NCBI RefSeq assembly: GCF_004341205.1
Contig: NZ_SLUL01000001.1
Span: 62,001-126,000, forward strand
Direction of reading: 5' to 3'
Length of the DNA stretch: 64,000 nucleotides
Source: Thermolongibacillus altinsuensis
GTDB taxonomy: Bacteria; Bacillota; Bacilli; Bacillales; Anoxybacillaceae
Each line of letters starts with the position of its first letter. Positions within the stretch are counted from its first letter, which is position 1. The notes beneath the pieces were generated by a model that saw nothing but the letters and a program-made list of their open reading frames with translations, did not search any database and was not told the DNA's origin. Both the position numbers and the translations under genes were made by a program. Shown piece after piece: positions 46,519 to 55,088 of this stretch.

Positions 46519-47987
46519 ACATGATCAAAGTGCAGCATGTTTCGTATCAATACGGAGAGCAAAAAGTGCTACATGACCTTTCGTTTACCGTTCGTTCAGG
46601 AGAATTTTTTGGAATTTTAGGACCGAACGGAAGCGGAAAAACAACGCTTTTAAAATTATTAAGCCGCGAGTTGCCTTTGCAAGAAGGGACAATTTTGCTC
46701 GAAGGAAAACAGATTGAACGATACACGCCGAAGCAATTTGCGCGCCTTGTGGCGGTTTTGCCGCAACATGCGGACGTTTCGTTCGGATATGCGGTGCAAG
46801 AGATGGTTGAACTCGGCCGCTATGCGCATCAATCTTCGCTTTTTCCGCGCTGGACAAAGGAAGATGAGCAGGCGGTCGAACAAGCATTGCGATCTGTTTC
46901 GTTATATGAAAAAAAGAACGAGCCGCTTGAACATTTAAGCGGCGGGGAACGCCAGCGCGCTTCGCTCGCGCGCGCTTTGGCGCAGGAACCGCGCGTGTTG
47001 CTGTTAGATGAACCGACCAATCACATGGATTTGGCGCAACAGTTGAAGCTGCTTGATTTGTTAAAAAAGCGAGTGCGTGAAAAACAATTAACGGTTGTGG
47101 CCATTTTTCATGATTTAAACCTGGCTGCGTTGTACTGTGACCGCATACTTTTATTGCGGGAAGGAAAGGTTGCGAGCATCGGCAATCCGCACGATCTTCT
47201 TGAAGAGGAGACGTTGCAAGAAGTATTTCAGACTCCGCTTAAGCGCCAGGAACATCCGCTTGTGCCAAAAGCGCTTGTGACATTAATGCCGACGCAAGAG
47301 GAAATGAAAAATGAAAAAGAAAAGTGGGCCGTGAGCGCATCGGATGAAATGATTGTCATTCAGACCGTTCAGCCGTTTAAGGCGCTTTCTTCCGCACTTG
47401 TCGGCGCTGGCTTTCGCTGGGCAACGACATTTGTCAATCGTTACGTTCCGCTCGATTACCATTGCGATGAAGCGGAGAAAGAAATGCGCGAGTATTTGCA
47501 AAGGCATCAGTTCGATGAGCAATGGACGATTGGAATGATGACAGCGGTTCAGCTTGAAGACGCTGCCTATGTTTCGCTCGCGGATGAATCGTTTCGCTTA
47601 TTGACCGTGGTGACAGCGGGAGTTGGAAATGCGGTCGATAGTGCGAACGCGTGGCGGCGCGACGATGTTTTGTTTGCGCCGGGAACGATTAACATTGTTG
47701 TTTTGCTTGATGCGCATTTGTCGGAAGCGGCCTACGTGCAAGCGATGATGACGGCAACCGAAGCAAAAGTGAAGGCGCTATATGACGAAGCCGTTTTTGA
47801 TCCGAAAACGAATACGATGGCGACAGGGACATCGACCGATTCGCTCGTCATCGCTGCTTCGCAACAAAACGAATATTGCGAGTATGCAGGGACGATTACT
47901 CCGCTTGGAAAAATGATCGGCCGCGCTGTATATGAAGCAACGCGTGAGGCACTTAAGCGGTATCGAAAAAGAAAGGAACGATCATGA
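46515..47987 (+). CDS. btuD: Fused corrinoid ABC ATPase and CbiZ amidohydrolase
   Basis: 490 residues. N-terminal 1-250: ATPase with Walker A GPNGSGKTT (36-44), signature LSGGERQ (141-147), Walker B LLLDEP and the H-loop (AIFHDLN). C-terminal about 275-485: CbiZ domain, adenosylcobinamide amidohydrolase, which removes the side chain of adenosylcobinamide-type corrinoids to give adenosylcobyric acid. The fusion is known for bacilli (YvrA type). It ties import to remodelling. It overlaps the btuC stop by 4 bases; ATG 46521 is an alternative. Confidence 0.93.
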   Translation: MNMIKVQHVSYQYGEQKVLHDLSFTVRSGEFFGILGPNGSGKTTLLKLLSRELPLQEGTILLEGKQIERYTPKQFARLVAVLPQHADVSFGYAVQEMVELGRYAHQSSLFPRWTKEDEQAVEQALRSVSLYEKKNEPLEHLSGGERQRASLARALAQEPRVLLLDEPTNHMDLAQQLKLLDLLKKRVREKQLTVVAIFHDLNLAALYCDRILLLREGKVASIGNPHDLLEEETLQEVFQTPLKRQEHPLVPKALVTLMPTQEEMKNEKEKWAVSASDEMIVIQTVQPFKALSSALVGAGFRWATTFVNRYVPLDYHCDEAEKEMREYLQRHQFDEQWTIGMMTAVQLEDAAYVSLADESFRLLTVVTAGVGNAVDSANAWRRDDVLFAPGTINIVVLLDAHLSEAAYVQAMMTATEAKVKALYDEAVFDPKTNTMATGTSTDSLVIAASQQNEYCEYAGTITPLGKMIGRAVYEATREALKRYRKRKERS

Positions 47988-48928
47988 TGACCCACGTGCT
48001 CGCGATTTTGATTGCGCTCATGTTGGATCGCTTATTTGGAGATCCGGCGCGCATTCACCCTGTTCGCTGGATCGGTACTTTAATCGCGTTTTGTGATCAA
48101 CGACTGAACCGCGGAAGACGGAAAAAAGAAAAAGGAATGTTAACTGTTCTCTTCGTTGCCTTTCTTTCTTTTTTTATTAGTTTTTCTGTCATATCGGTAA
48201 GCTATCACGTTGCTACGTGGTTGGGTGTCTTCGTGGAAGGAGTCGTCATTTTCACGACCATTGCGGCAAAAAGCTTAAAAGAAGCGGCGTATGATGTGCT
48301 TTCTCCGCTTGAGCGCGGCGATCTTTCTCTTGCGCGCGAAAAACTAAGCATGATTGTCGGTCGCGATACGGAACGATTAACTGAGCAAGAAATCGTTCGG
48401 GCTTGTGTGGAGACGGTCGCTGAAAATACGAGCGACGGTGTGACCGCCCCTTTGTTTTATGCGTTTCTTGGCGGCGGGGCGCTCTCGATGTTGTATCGGG
48501 CGGTGAATACGTGCGACTCGATGCTCGGGCATAAAAATGAGCGCTATCGCCAATTTGGCTGGGCATCGGCCCGATTGGACGATGTGCTTAATTACATTCC
48601 TGCACGGCTCACTGCGCTTGTGATGATCAGCATTCATGCGCATGGACGGGCACGTATCGAAGCATTTCGCCTATTGTTTCGCGATGCCTGCAAACATCCA
48701 AGCCCAAATAGCGGCTGGGGGGAAGCGGCAATGGCGGCATTGTTGCGAATACAATTAGGCGGCATCAATACATATCAAGGTGTCATATCCGTTCGTCCAA
48801 CGATAGGCGAGGCAAGAGAACCGCTTAAAAAAGAGCACATTCGCCAAGCTGTCGCTGTGATGGAACGAACGGTGACCGCCTTTACGATTGGGGGAATCGT
48901 CATTGCAATGGCCTGCGCATGGAGCTAA
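47984..48928 (+). CDS. cbiB: Adenosylcobinamide-phosphate synthase CbiB
   Basis: Joins aminopropanol phosphate (from CobD) to adenosylcobyric acid. 314 residues, several membrane helices, with DRLFGDPARIHPVRWIG at the start, VAENTSDGVTAPLFYA and RFGWASARLDD-like QFGWASARLDDVLNYIPARL. GAAAGGAACG precedes ATG 47984, overlapping the previous stop; ATG 47987 is equally possible. cobD begins 26 bases inside its end. Confidence 0.95.
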   Translation: MMTHVLAILIALMLDRLFGDPARIHPVRWIGTLIAFCDQRLNRGRRKKEKGMLTVLFVAFLSFFISFSVISVSYHVATWLGVFVEGVVIFTTIAAKSLKEAAYDVLSPLERGDLSLAREKLSMIVGRDTERLTEQEIVRACVETVAENTSDGVTAPLFYAFLGGGALSMLYRAVNTCDSMLGHKNERYRQFGWASARLDDVLNYIPARLTALVMISIHAHGRARIEAFRLLFRDACKHPSPNSGWGEAAMAALLRIQLGGINTYQGVISVRPTIGEAREPLKKEHIRQAVAVMERTVTAFTIGGIVIAMACAWS

Positions 48929-49964
48929 TCCGCTTCGTTTATATGAAGCGTTACAAATGGTTCCACCGAAGCGCTATATCGATTTTAGCGTCAATACAAA
49001 TCCTTATCCTCTTCCTGAAGCCGTCATTCCAACGCAAGCAGAATTTTATGAATGGGTGTGCCAATATCCTGATCCAGACGGCATGAAATTGATTTTAACA
49101 CTTGCTGAACGAGAGGGAGTGCAGCGTTCCCAATTGTTGCTTGGAAACGGAGCATCGGAATGTATTTATTTGCTCGCTCAATGGCTGGAAAACAGACGCG
49201 TCGGTATTTTTGAACCGACATTTTCTGAATATCGACGAGCATGCGAGTTATATGGTTGTTCGATTCATTCGTTTCATGCAGTAAAGGAGAATGGGTGGTT
49301 GTACGAATTAAATGAGGTCAAACCAATATTGCCGACGCTCGATGCGCTCTTTTTATGTCATCCGAACAATCCGACCGGGACGATATGGCCAAAGGAAACA
49401 TTGCAGCAATTATTGATGCTAGCCCGAGAAGAGAGCGTGTTTGTCATCGTTGATGAAGCGTTTTACGATTTTTGGCTTGATGGATTTTCCGTTGTCGATT
49501 GGCTCGATGACTATCCAAATGTCATCGTTCTTCGTTCATTGACGAAAATGTATCATCTTGCAGGAGCAAGGCTCGGTTACGTCGTGGCACATGAAAATGT
49601 GATCGCCGAACTAAAAAAGAGAAAACCGCCATGGAGCGTCAATACAATTGCTCAACAATTGGCGCTGCGTCTCTTGTCGTTATCAAGTTTTGTGGATGAG
49701 ACGAAGCGAGCGATTGCATCGGAGCGACAACGTGTCATAAGCGAATTGCGCAAACTTGGCTATGATGTTTCGCCGTCGGTGACGAACTTTTATTTGCTTG
49801 GCGATGAAACAAAAACGCTTTTCTATGCGTTTCTTCGCCAAGGATTAATTCCGCGTCATACGTTTAATTTCCCGGGGCTTGCTGGAAATTATCTTCGCTT
49901 TGCGGTGCGAACAAAGGAAGAAAATGACGAACTGCTTTCGTTTTTAAGAAGGTGGAGTCGATGA
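48903..49964 (+). CDS. cobD: Threonine-phosphate decarboxylase CobD
   Basis: PLP enzyme that decarboxylates threonine phosphate to aminopropanol phosphate, used by CbiB. 353 residues, class I/II aminotransferase fold; N-terminal WPAHGANP, substrate/PLP contacts NGASECIY, HPNNPTGT, VDEAFYDF, and the PLP lysine K215 in SLTKMYHLAGARLG. TTG 48903 is chosen because GGGGGA lies 7 bases upstream and gives the family start; the TTG at 48888 is in frame but in front of that site. Overlaps cbiB by 26 bases. Confidence 0.92.
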   Translation: MQWPAHGANPLRLYEALQMVPPKRYIDFSVNTNPYPLPEAVIPTQAEFYEWVCQYPDPDGMKLILTLAEREGVQRSQLLLGNGASECIYLLAQWLENRRVGIFEPTFSEYRRACELYGCSIHSFHAVKENGWLYELNEVKPILPTLDALFLCHPNNPTGTIWPKETLQQLLMLAREESVFVIVDEAFYDFWLDGFSVVDWLDDYPNVIVLRSLTKMYHLAGARLGYVVAHENVIAELKKRKPPWSVNTIAQQLALRLLSLSSFVDETKRAIASERQRVISELRKLGYDVSPSVTNFYLLGDETKTLFYAFLRQGLIPRHTFNFPGLAGNYLRFAVRTKEENDELLSFLRRWSR

Positions 49965-50545
49965 TCGTTTTTATTAGCGGCGGCGTTCGCAGCGGGAAAT
50001 CACGTGTTGCTGAACAATGTGCACAAAGGTTAGCGGATGAAGGAGACCGCCTTCATTATATTGCGACAGCAAAGAAAACGGATGAAGAAATGGCGGAGCG
50101 CATTCGGCATCATCAGCTTCAGCGGGAAAAAGGCCGCTGGAAAACGTGGGAGCAGCCGCATACGCTTCGCGAAATCGTTTCGTTTTTTCATACATGTGAT
50201 GTCGTTCTGCTCGATTGTTTAACAAACTTATGGGCGAATGAAATGTTTCAAGATGAACAGTGGCAAATAGAAGAGAAGATGCAAAAGCGAGCGCAAAACG
50301 TATATCGAGACATTTTAGATTTAGCATCACGCACGAAAGGACTTGTCATTGTCAGCAATGAATTATTTAACGGCGGAGTGCCAAGCGATGCCGGAACATA
50401 CTTGTATATGAAAGGGCTCGGCTGGCTGCATCAGCAAATTGTGGCCGTTAGCTCGGTGGCGATCGTTATGCAATATGGCATCCCGATTGTGAAGAAAGGA
50501 GAAAGACCATGTGGAACGGAGCCATTTTTGCCTTGCAATTTTTAA
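49961..50545 (+). CDS. cobU: Adenosylcobinamide kinase / guanylyltransferase CobU
   Basis: Phosphorylates adenosylcobinamide and adds GMP. 194 residues with an intact P-loop GGVRSGKS (7-14) and the guanylated histidine region RIRHHQLQR (H50/H51). The C-terminal half is not like that of enterobacterial CobU: VSNELFNGGVPSDAGTYLYMKGLGWLHQQ in place of the NEVGMGIVP type. ATG 49961 overlaps the cobD stop as ATGA, with AAGGTGGAG upstream. cobS overlaps its end by 37 bases. Confidence 0.9.
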   Translation: MIVFISGGVRSGKSRVAEQCAQRLADEGDRLHYIATAKKTDEEMAERIRHHQLQREKGRWKTWEQPHTLREIVSFFHTCDVVLLDCLTNLWANEMFQDEQWQIEEKMQKRAQNVYRDILDLASRTKGLVIVSNELFNGGVPSDAGTYLYMKGLGWLHQQIVAVSSVAIVMQYGIPIVKKGERPCGTEPFLPCNF

Positions 50546-51252
50546 CGGTGTTGCCGATTCGTAAAGAAATCGCATGGAACGCTGAAACGGCGCGCTGGGC
50601 TGTTCGCTCGTTTCCGCTTGTCGGTGCGCTCTTTGGAGGTTTGCTTGTTTGTCAATATACGCTTTTCAGCGAATGGGTATCGCCGTTATTTCTTTCCTTT
50701 TGGCTCTTATTTTTTTCCGTTTTCTTTGCAGGGGGCTTGCATGCGGACGGATGGATGGACTGCAGCGATGCGTATTTTTCTTATCGCGACATCGCGCGCC
50801 GGCAAGAAATTATGAGCGATTCACGCGTTGGAGCGTTTGCGGTTTTATCTTTGTTCTTTTTATTTGGTTTTCGGCTCGTTTTTATGTATGAAACGCTGCC
50901 GACGCTTTCCTGGCAAGAGTTGTTTTTTATTCCGTTTTTGTCGCGCGCGTTTATGGCGCTTTTGCTCTTGTCGGCGCCTTTGGCGAAGCAGACGGGAATG
51001 GCGGCTGCTTTTCGCGCGCATGTAAAGAAAAGCGAGCGATGGGGAATTGGCTTATTTCTTACTTTAGCATTCATTTCGTTTTTTTCGCTTTGTTTGTTGC
51101 TGGCGATGATCGTTTTCTTTTTTGCTGCTCGTTCGTTTATTGTCAAGCAATTTGGCGGCGTGACAGGGGATGCGCTTGGGGCGTTTGTTGAAGGGAGCGA
51201 AACGTATTTATGGTTCATCATGTGGCTATTACATTTATTCGTCATGGGATAA
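50509..51252 (+). CDS. cobS: Cobalamin (5'-phosphate) synthase CobS
   Basis: Joins adenosylcobinamide-GDP and alpha-ribazole (or its phosphate) to give adenosylcobalamin. 247 residues, polytopic, with the acidic motif GGLHADG (75-81) and DCSDAYF. AAAGGAGAAAG precedes ATG 50509. Overlaps cobU by 37 bases and the next gene by 43. Confidence 0.94.
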   Translation: MWNGAIFALQFLTVLPIRKEIAWNAETARWAVRSFPLVGALFGGLLVCQYTLFSEWVSPLFLSFWLLFFSVFFAGGLHADGWMDCSDAYFSYRDIARRQEIMSDSRVGAFAVLSLFFLFGFRLVFMYETLPTLSWQELFFIPFLSRAFMALLLLSAPLAKQTGMAAAFRAHVKKSERWGIGLFLTLAFISFFSLCLLLAMIVFFFAARSFIVKQFGGVTGDALGAFVEGSETYLWFIMWLLHLFVMG

Positions 51253-51827
51253 CCGCAGAAAATGAAGCCAAACAATATATCGGTTGGACGGATGTGCCGC
51301 TTTCAGAAAAAGGAATGAAGCAGTTAAAAACGGGATCGTATCCGACCGTTGATTTCGTGATCACGAGCGATTTGCTTCGCTGCCACCAAACAGCCCGTTG
51401 TTTATTTCCGCATCTTCGTGTTGAACAGTGCGAGCATTGGCGCGAGCTTCATTTTGGAGAGTTTGAAGGGAAAACGTATGAAGAGTTGAAAGCTGTTGAT
51501 TCTTACGGGCGATGGTTAGCCGATCCGTTCGGTGTTGCACCGCCGAATGGCGAATCGTTTTTGGATTTTCAGAAAAGAATTGAGCAAGGAATCGAAAAAA
51601 CATTATCGTTTTTTTCTGCTTCGGTTCGGCATATTGCCGTTGTCACTCACGGCGGTCCGATTCGCTATATCCTTTCGCGCTATGCACCTGAAACTCGTTC
51701 TTTTTGGGAATGGAGCGTTCCGTTTGGAGGTGGTTTCACGTTATACAGTACATTAGAGCGATGGAGGAGGCGAGAGCGATGCATTTCGTTAGCGGCGGTG
51801 CCTTTCAAGGAAAGCGAAAATGGGTGA
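51210..51827 (+). CDS. cobC: Alpha-ribazole phosphatase CobC
   Basis: Histidine phosphatase that removes the phosphate from adenosylcobalamin 5'-phosphate or alpha-ribazole phosphate. 205 residues with R11-H12-G13 (phospho-histidine), RELHFGEFEGKTYEEL and VVTHGGPIR for the second histidine. ATG 51210 is inside the end of cobS, with no strong ribosome site, so translation is probably coupled. The C-terminus overlaps the next gene by 49 bases. Confidence 0.92.
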   Translation: MVHHVAITFIRHGITAENEAKQYIGWTDVPLSEKGMKQLKTGSYPTVDFVITSDLLRCHQTARCLFPHLRVEQCEHWRELHFGEFEGKTYEELKAVDSYGRWLADPFGVAPPNGESFLDFQKRIEQGIEKTLSFFSASVRHIAVVTHGGPIRYILSRYAPETRSFWEWSVPFGGGFTLYSTLERWRRRERCISLAAVPFKESENG

Positions 51828-52207
51828 AAGTACATTATTCGTTAGCAAACAAACCGCACATTTGGTGCAACGGCTATGAGGAAGAATGGTTTTTGCCAAA
51901 CGACCATATAATGGAGCAAATCGTTGTCTTTGAAGGAGCGGAGCAATGGATTCGGCGCATGTTAGATGAACATGGTCAAGAAAGCATGAAACAAATCGTG
52001 TCGTACTTTACAGCATGGAAAACATGGGAGATGGGCGGAGAGCGGACGGTCGTTTGGATCGGTTGCGAAATCGGGCAAGGACTTGTTCCGCTTGATGAAA
52101 AGGAACGCATTTGGCGCGATATCGTCGGATGGAGCTATCAACGGTTAGCCGCGATGTGCGATCGCGTCGATCGTCTTTGGTGTGGAATAGCCGAACGAAT
52201 CAAATAA
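51779..52207 (+). CDS. Short CobU-like protein with degenerate P-loop
   Basis: 142 residues. The C-terminal half (GCEIGQGLVPLDEKERIWRDI, SYQRLAAMCDRVDRLWCGI) aligns with the C-terminal half of classic CobU. The N-terminal nucleotide loop is altered: G6-G-A-F-Q-G11-K12-R13, where Arg replaces the Ser/Thr, and the guanylated His pair is missing. The neighbouring CobU is the reverse: intact N-terminus, changed C-terminus. It may complement CobU or be a regulator; this is inference. ATG 51779 follows GGAGGAGGCGAGAGCG; the frame is open to 51704. Confidence 0.8.
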   Translation: MHFVSGGAFQGKRKWVKVHYSLANKPHIWCNGYEEEWFLPNDHIMEQIVVFEGAEQWIRRMLDEHGQESMKQIVSYFTAWKTWEMGGERTVVWIGCEIGQGLVPLDEKERIWRDIVGWSYQRLAAMCDRVDRLWCGIAERIK

Positions 52208-52220
52208 AGGGGTGGAATCA

Positions 52221-52793
52221 ATGAAATTGTATACAAAAACAGGAGACAAAGGGAAAACGAGTTTAGTTGGCGGTCGAGTCGATAAAGATCATTTGCGCGT
52301 GGAAGCGTACGGAACGTTAGATGAAGTCAATTCGTTTGTTGGATGGGCGATGACTCTGCTTCAAGATGAACCGTTTCAAGATATTTATCAAGAGCTTCAA
52401 AAAATTCAGCATGAACTGTTTGATTGCGGCGGCGATTTAGCGATCGTTGGCGAAAAAATACCGTACAAAGTGAAAGCGGAAATGGTCACTTTTTTAGAGG
52501 AGCGAATTGACGCATACATTCAAGAAGCGCCTCCGCTTGAGCGGTTTATTTTGCCGGGCGGTTCTCCGCAGGCAGCAGCTCTTCATCTTGCCAGAACGGT
52601 GACGCGCCGCGCGGAGCGGTGCATCGTGTCCCTGATGAAAGAGGAAAAAATTAATGAGATCGTGTTGCAGTATGTGAATCGGCTTTCTGATTACTTTTTT
52701 GCCGTCGCGCGTGTCGTGAATGCGCGTTTAGGGGTCAAAGATGTCGAGTATGAACGAAGCGCCATTGTGTTTCGCGAGAAGGAGGAAAAATGA
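52221..52793 (+). CDS. pduO: ATP:cob(I)alamin adenosyltransferase, PduO type
   Basis: Adds the adenosyl group to reduced corrinoids. 190 residues, helical bundle with the ATP-binding N-terminus YTKTGDKGKTSLVGGRVDKD and the RTVTRRAER motif. AAAGGGGTGGAATCA precedes ATG 52221. cblT starts inside the stop as ATGA. Confidence 0.94.
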   Translation: MKLYTKTGDKGKTSLVGGRVDKDHLRVEAYGTLDEVNSFVGWAMTLLQDEPFQDIYQELQKIQHELFDCGGDLAIVGEKIPYKVKAEMVTFLEERIDAYIQEAPPLERFILPGGSPQAAALHLARTVTRRAERCIVSLMKEEKINEIVLQYVNRLSDYFFAVARVVNARLGVKDVEYERSAIVFREKEEK

Positions 52794-53272
52794 TCGTGCG
52801 TCGTTTGGCGTTGCTTGTGATGTTGACTAGTTTATCGGTGATTGGTTCACTCATTAAAATTCCGTTTACGCTCGGGAGCATCGCCTTAGATAGTGCGCCA
52901 GCGGTCGTCGCTGCGCTGTTAGTAGGACCGCGTTTCGGAGGAATCGTCGCCTTTGTTGGCCATTTAGCATCATCGTTATTTGGCGGTTTTCCGCTCGGTC
53001 CGCTTCATTTACTTGTCGCTGTGGAGATGGGATTGCTTCTTTATGTGGTTGGGACGCTGGCGAAAAGAGGCTGGAAAAAAGCAAGCGCGCTGATCTTTTT
53101 TATCGGAAACACGTTGTTCGTACCGCTTCCGTTTGTTTTTTTGATCAGCCCTGCTTTTGTGCTAAGCATTTTGCCATCGCTTTCGCTTGCGACAGCGATC
53201 AATTTAGCGATTGCGATTTTCGTTGTTCCGATGTTAGAAAAAGCGATGACAAGGAATGAGCGGCATGCGTGA
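52790..53272 (+). CDS. cblT: ECF transporter S component, CblT-type alpha-ribazole uptake
   Basis: 160 residues with five to six hydrophobic helices and no ATPase of its own; it fits the ECF S-component pattern that uses shared EcfAA'T modules. The pairing with CblS in the same order is the one described for alpha-ribazole salvage in Listeria and Geobacillus. GGAGGAAAA precedes ATG 52790. Overlap with cblS is 8 bases. Confidence 0.8.
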   Translation: MIVRRLALLVMLTSLSVIGSLIKIPFTLGSIALDSAPAVVAALLVGPRFGGIVAFVGHLASSLFGGFPLGPLHLLVAVEMGLLLYVVGTLAKRGWKKASALIFFIGNTLFVPLPFVFLISPAFVLSILPSLSLATAINLAIAIFVVPMLEKAMTRNERHA

Positions 53273-53966
53273 TGTGTTATGTTTACCATTGAATGAAAAA
53301 GAAGAACTCGTTCTTGCTGCTGATTGTTCAGGCGGCATCGGGTTAAAAGAAGACGATGTCGTGCGCGTGCCGTACGACATTGTCGGCTATTACGGAGCTA
53401 GAGTCGCACTTATGGAATTGATGAGTGTCGGGGCGACTCCGAAAGCGATGGTGATGCAAAATTTTGTCGAAGATGAAGCATGGAATGAGCTTGTTCGCGG
53501 AGTGAAACAAGCGATGAATGAATTGCAGCTTTCGCTTCCGCTGACGGGAAGCACGGAATCGAATATGCCGCTAAAGCAATCAGCGGTTGGATGGACAGCG
53601 ATTGGAACGGTAGAAAAGGAGAAAAAGCGCATTGGCGTGACCCCTCCTTCAGCGCGCTGGGCCGTCATCGGTGAACCGCTTGTTGGCGAGGCGGTGCTTG
53701 AGAAGAACGATCGCATGTTGTCTCTTTCTCTCTTTCGTTCCCTGCTACAGTTTGATGGAGTGTATGAAATGATCCCGATTGGCTCAAAAGGAATTTTACA
53801 CGAGTGGCAGCTTGTTCACGGCGATCGGCCGCTTCAATGCTCCTTGCCGCTTACAGCTTCGGCCGGCCCAGCGACATGTGTGTTAATAAGCTATGAGGGT
53901 GAAAAGGAGGAGGAATTGCGCGCGCTTACTTCTTCGCTTTTTTATCCGATTGTAAATAAATTGTAA
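53265..53966 (+). CDS. cblS: Alpha-ribazole kinase CblS
   Basis: Phosphorylates alpha-ribazole to the nucleotide used by CobS, replacing CobT. 233 residues, PurM/ThiL-like fold (ADCSGGIGLKEDD, ARVALMELMSVGATPKAM, LPLTGSTESNMPLKQSA). ATG 53265 follows AAGGAATGAG at about 9 bases; ATG 53256 is too close. The operon ends here, without a strong terminator right behind it. Confidence 0.82.
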   Translation: MRDVLCLPLNEKEELVLAADCSGGIGLKEDDVVRVPYDIVGYYGARVALMELMSVGATPKAMVMQNFVEDEAWNELVRGVKQAMNELQLSLPLTGSTESNMPLKQSAVGWTAIGTVEKEKKRIGVTPPSARWAVIGEPLVGEAVLEKNDRMLSLSLFRSLLQFDGVYEMIPIGSKGILHEWQLVHGDRPLQCSLPLTASAGPATCVLISYEGEKEEELRALTSSLFYPIVNKL

Positions 53967-54045
53967 AATTCAATGAGCAGCCGTTCTAATCGTTCTTTTT
54001 TGCGCATACAACATATATGGTCGAAAATGAACGGGAGGGATGGCC

Positions 54046-54132
54046 ATGGAAGATCTTTTAAAACGATTGCTTGTTGTGGTTGGAATGGCGGCGTGTATTC
54101 ATTTATTGTTTATTGTTGGATTAAATGGGTAG
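54046..54132 (+). CDS. Candidate 28-residue hydrophobic peptide
   Basis: ATG 54046 (or 54040) follows GGGAGGG. The product has a charged start (EDLLKR) and one hydrophobic helix (LLVVVGMAACIHLLFIVGL) ending NG. It lies between cblS and the PHP gene; a longer frame in another register (53973-54206) looks random. Role unknown. Confidence 0.45.
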   Translation: MEDLLKRLLVVVGMAACIHLLFIVGLNG

Positions 54133-54186
54133 AAAAATCAAAAGTTGTGCTATATAATAAGGACAACTTGGGAGAGGGGGAGAGAG

Positions 54187-54999
54187 ATGTTAACGGATTA
54201 TCATAACCATTTAGAGCGCGGAACGCTTACGCTTGACTATTTAAAAAAATTTACGGATGAAGCTGAAAAAAAGGGAATTGCTCATTTTGGCATTTCCGAG
54301 CATGCGTACCATTTTTATCAAACGAAAAACATTTTGTCGAACCCGTGGATTGAAGAAAGGCGCTATTATGATATGAGCGATTATGTTCGCTTGTTTCACG
54401 AAGCATGGGATGCGGGAATCGATGTAAAAATGTCGATTGAAATGGACTATACGCCGGGAAAGCATGAAGAAATGGCACAATTTATTCGCGCTTACGATTT
54501 CGATTATGTCATCGGTTCGATTCATTGGGTCGATGACTTCGGCATTGATTTAGCGGAGTTTCGCAAGGAGTGGGATCGGCGCGATTTGTACGATACATAT
54601 CGCAAATATTTTGATCAAGTCGTGACGCTGGCGCAATCGAATTTGTTTGATATTATCGGTCATTTGGACTTGGTAAAAATTTTTAAATACGTTCCGGAAG
54701 ATGAAGAGTTTTTGCTTGAGCAATATGAACGGGCAACCGATGCGCTTGCCAATTCAAAAACGTGCGTCGAAATTAGCACCGCCGGCTTGCGCAAACCGGT
54801 CGGGGAACTATATCCGGATCCGCGCTTATTGCAAATGTGTTACGATAAAGGCATTCCGATTGTATTGTCGTCTGATGCGCATGTGCCTGAAGATGTTGGC
54901 GCGGATTATGACAAAGCGATCGCGCTTGCGAAAAGCGTGGGTTATACGGAAATTATGACGTTTTCCAAAGGAGAACGAAAAGCTGTTCCGCTCGGATAA
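54187..54999 (+). CDS. PHP-family phosphoesterase, histidinol-phosphatase-like
   Basis: 270 residues, PHP metallo-hydrolase. Metal-binding motifs: DYHNH (H6, H8), SEHAYH, IGSIHWV, IGHLD and SSDAHVPEDVG. The overall pattern is that of HisJ/HisK-type histidinol-phosphate phosphatases, but no his genes are nearby, so another phosphate ester is possible. GGAGAGGGGGAGAG precedes ATG 54187. A perfect terminator follows. Confidence 0.85.
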   Translation: MLTDYHNHLERGTLTLDYLKKFTDEAEKKGIAHFGISEHAYHFYQTKNILSNPWIEERRYYDMSDYVRLFHEAWDAGIDVKMSIEMDYTPGKHEEMAQFIRAYDFDYVIGSIHWVDDFGIDLAEFRKEWDRRDLYDTYRKYFDQVVTLAQSNLFDIIGHLDLVKIFKYVPEDEEFLLEQYERATDALANSKTCVEISTAGLRKPVGELYPDPRLLQMCYDKGIPIVLSSDAHVPEDVGADYDKAIALAKSVGYTEIMTFSKGERKAVPLG

Positions 55000-55031
55000 A
55001 AAAAGGTTCAGACCATGGTCTGAACCTTTTT
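55000..55031. terminator. Terminator after the PHP gene
   Basis: AAAAAGGTTCAGACC / GGTCTGAACCTTTTT perfect palindrome, between convergent genes; it can serve both strands. Confidence 0.92.
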
Positions 55032-55088
55032 ACATGTCTTGAAACGAGCATCCTCTTGTTTTTCGTCCCAAGGACTTCTTTCAGTTTT

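Noticed and set aside
53973-54206. 77-residue plus frame after cblS
   Set aside because: Composition is random, with no ribosome site; it overlaps the hydrophobic peptide and the PHP leader.
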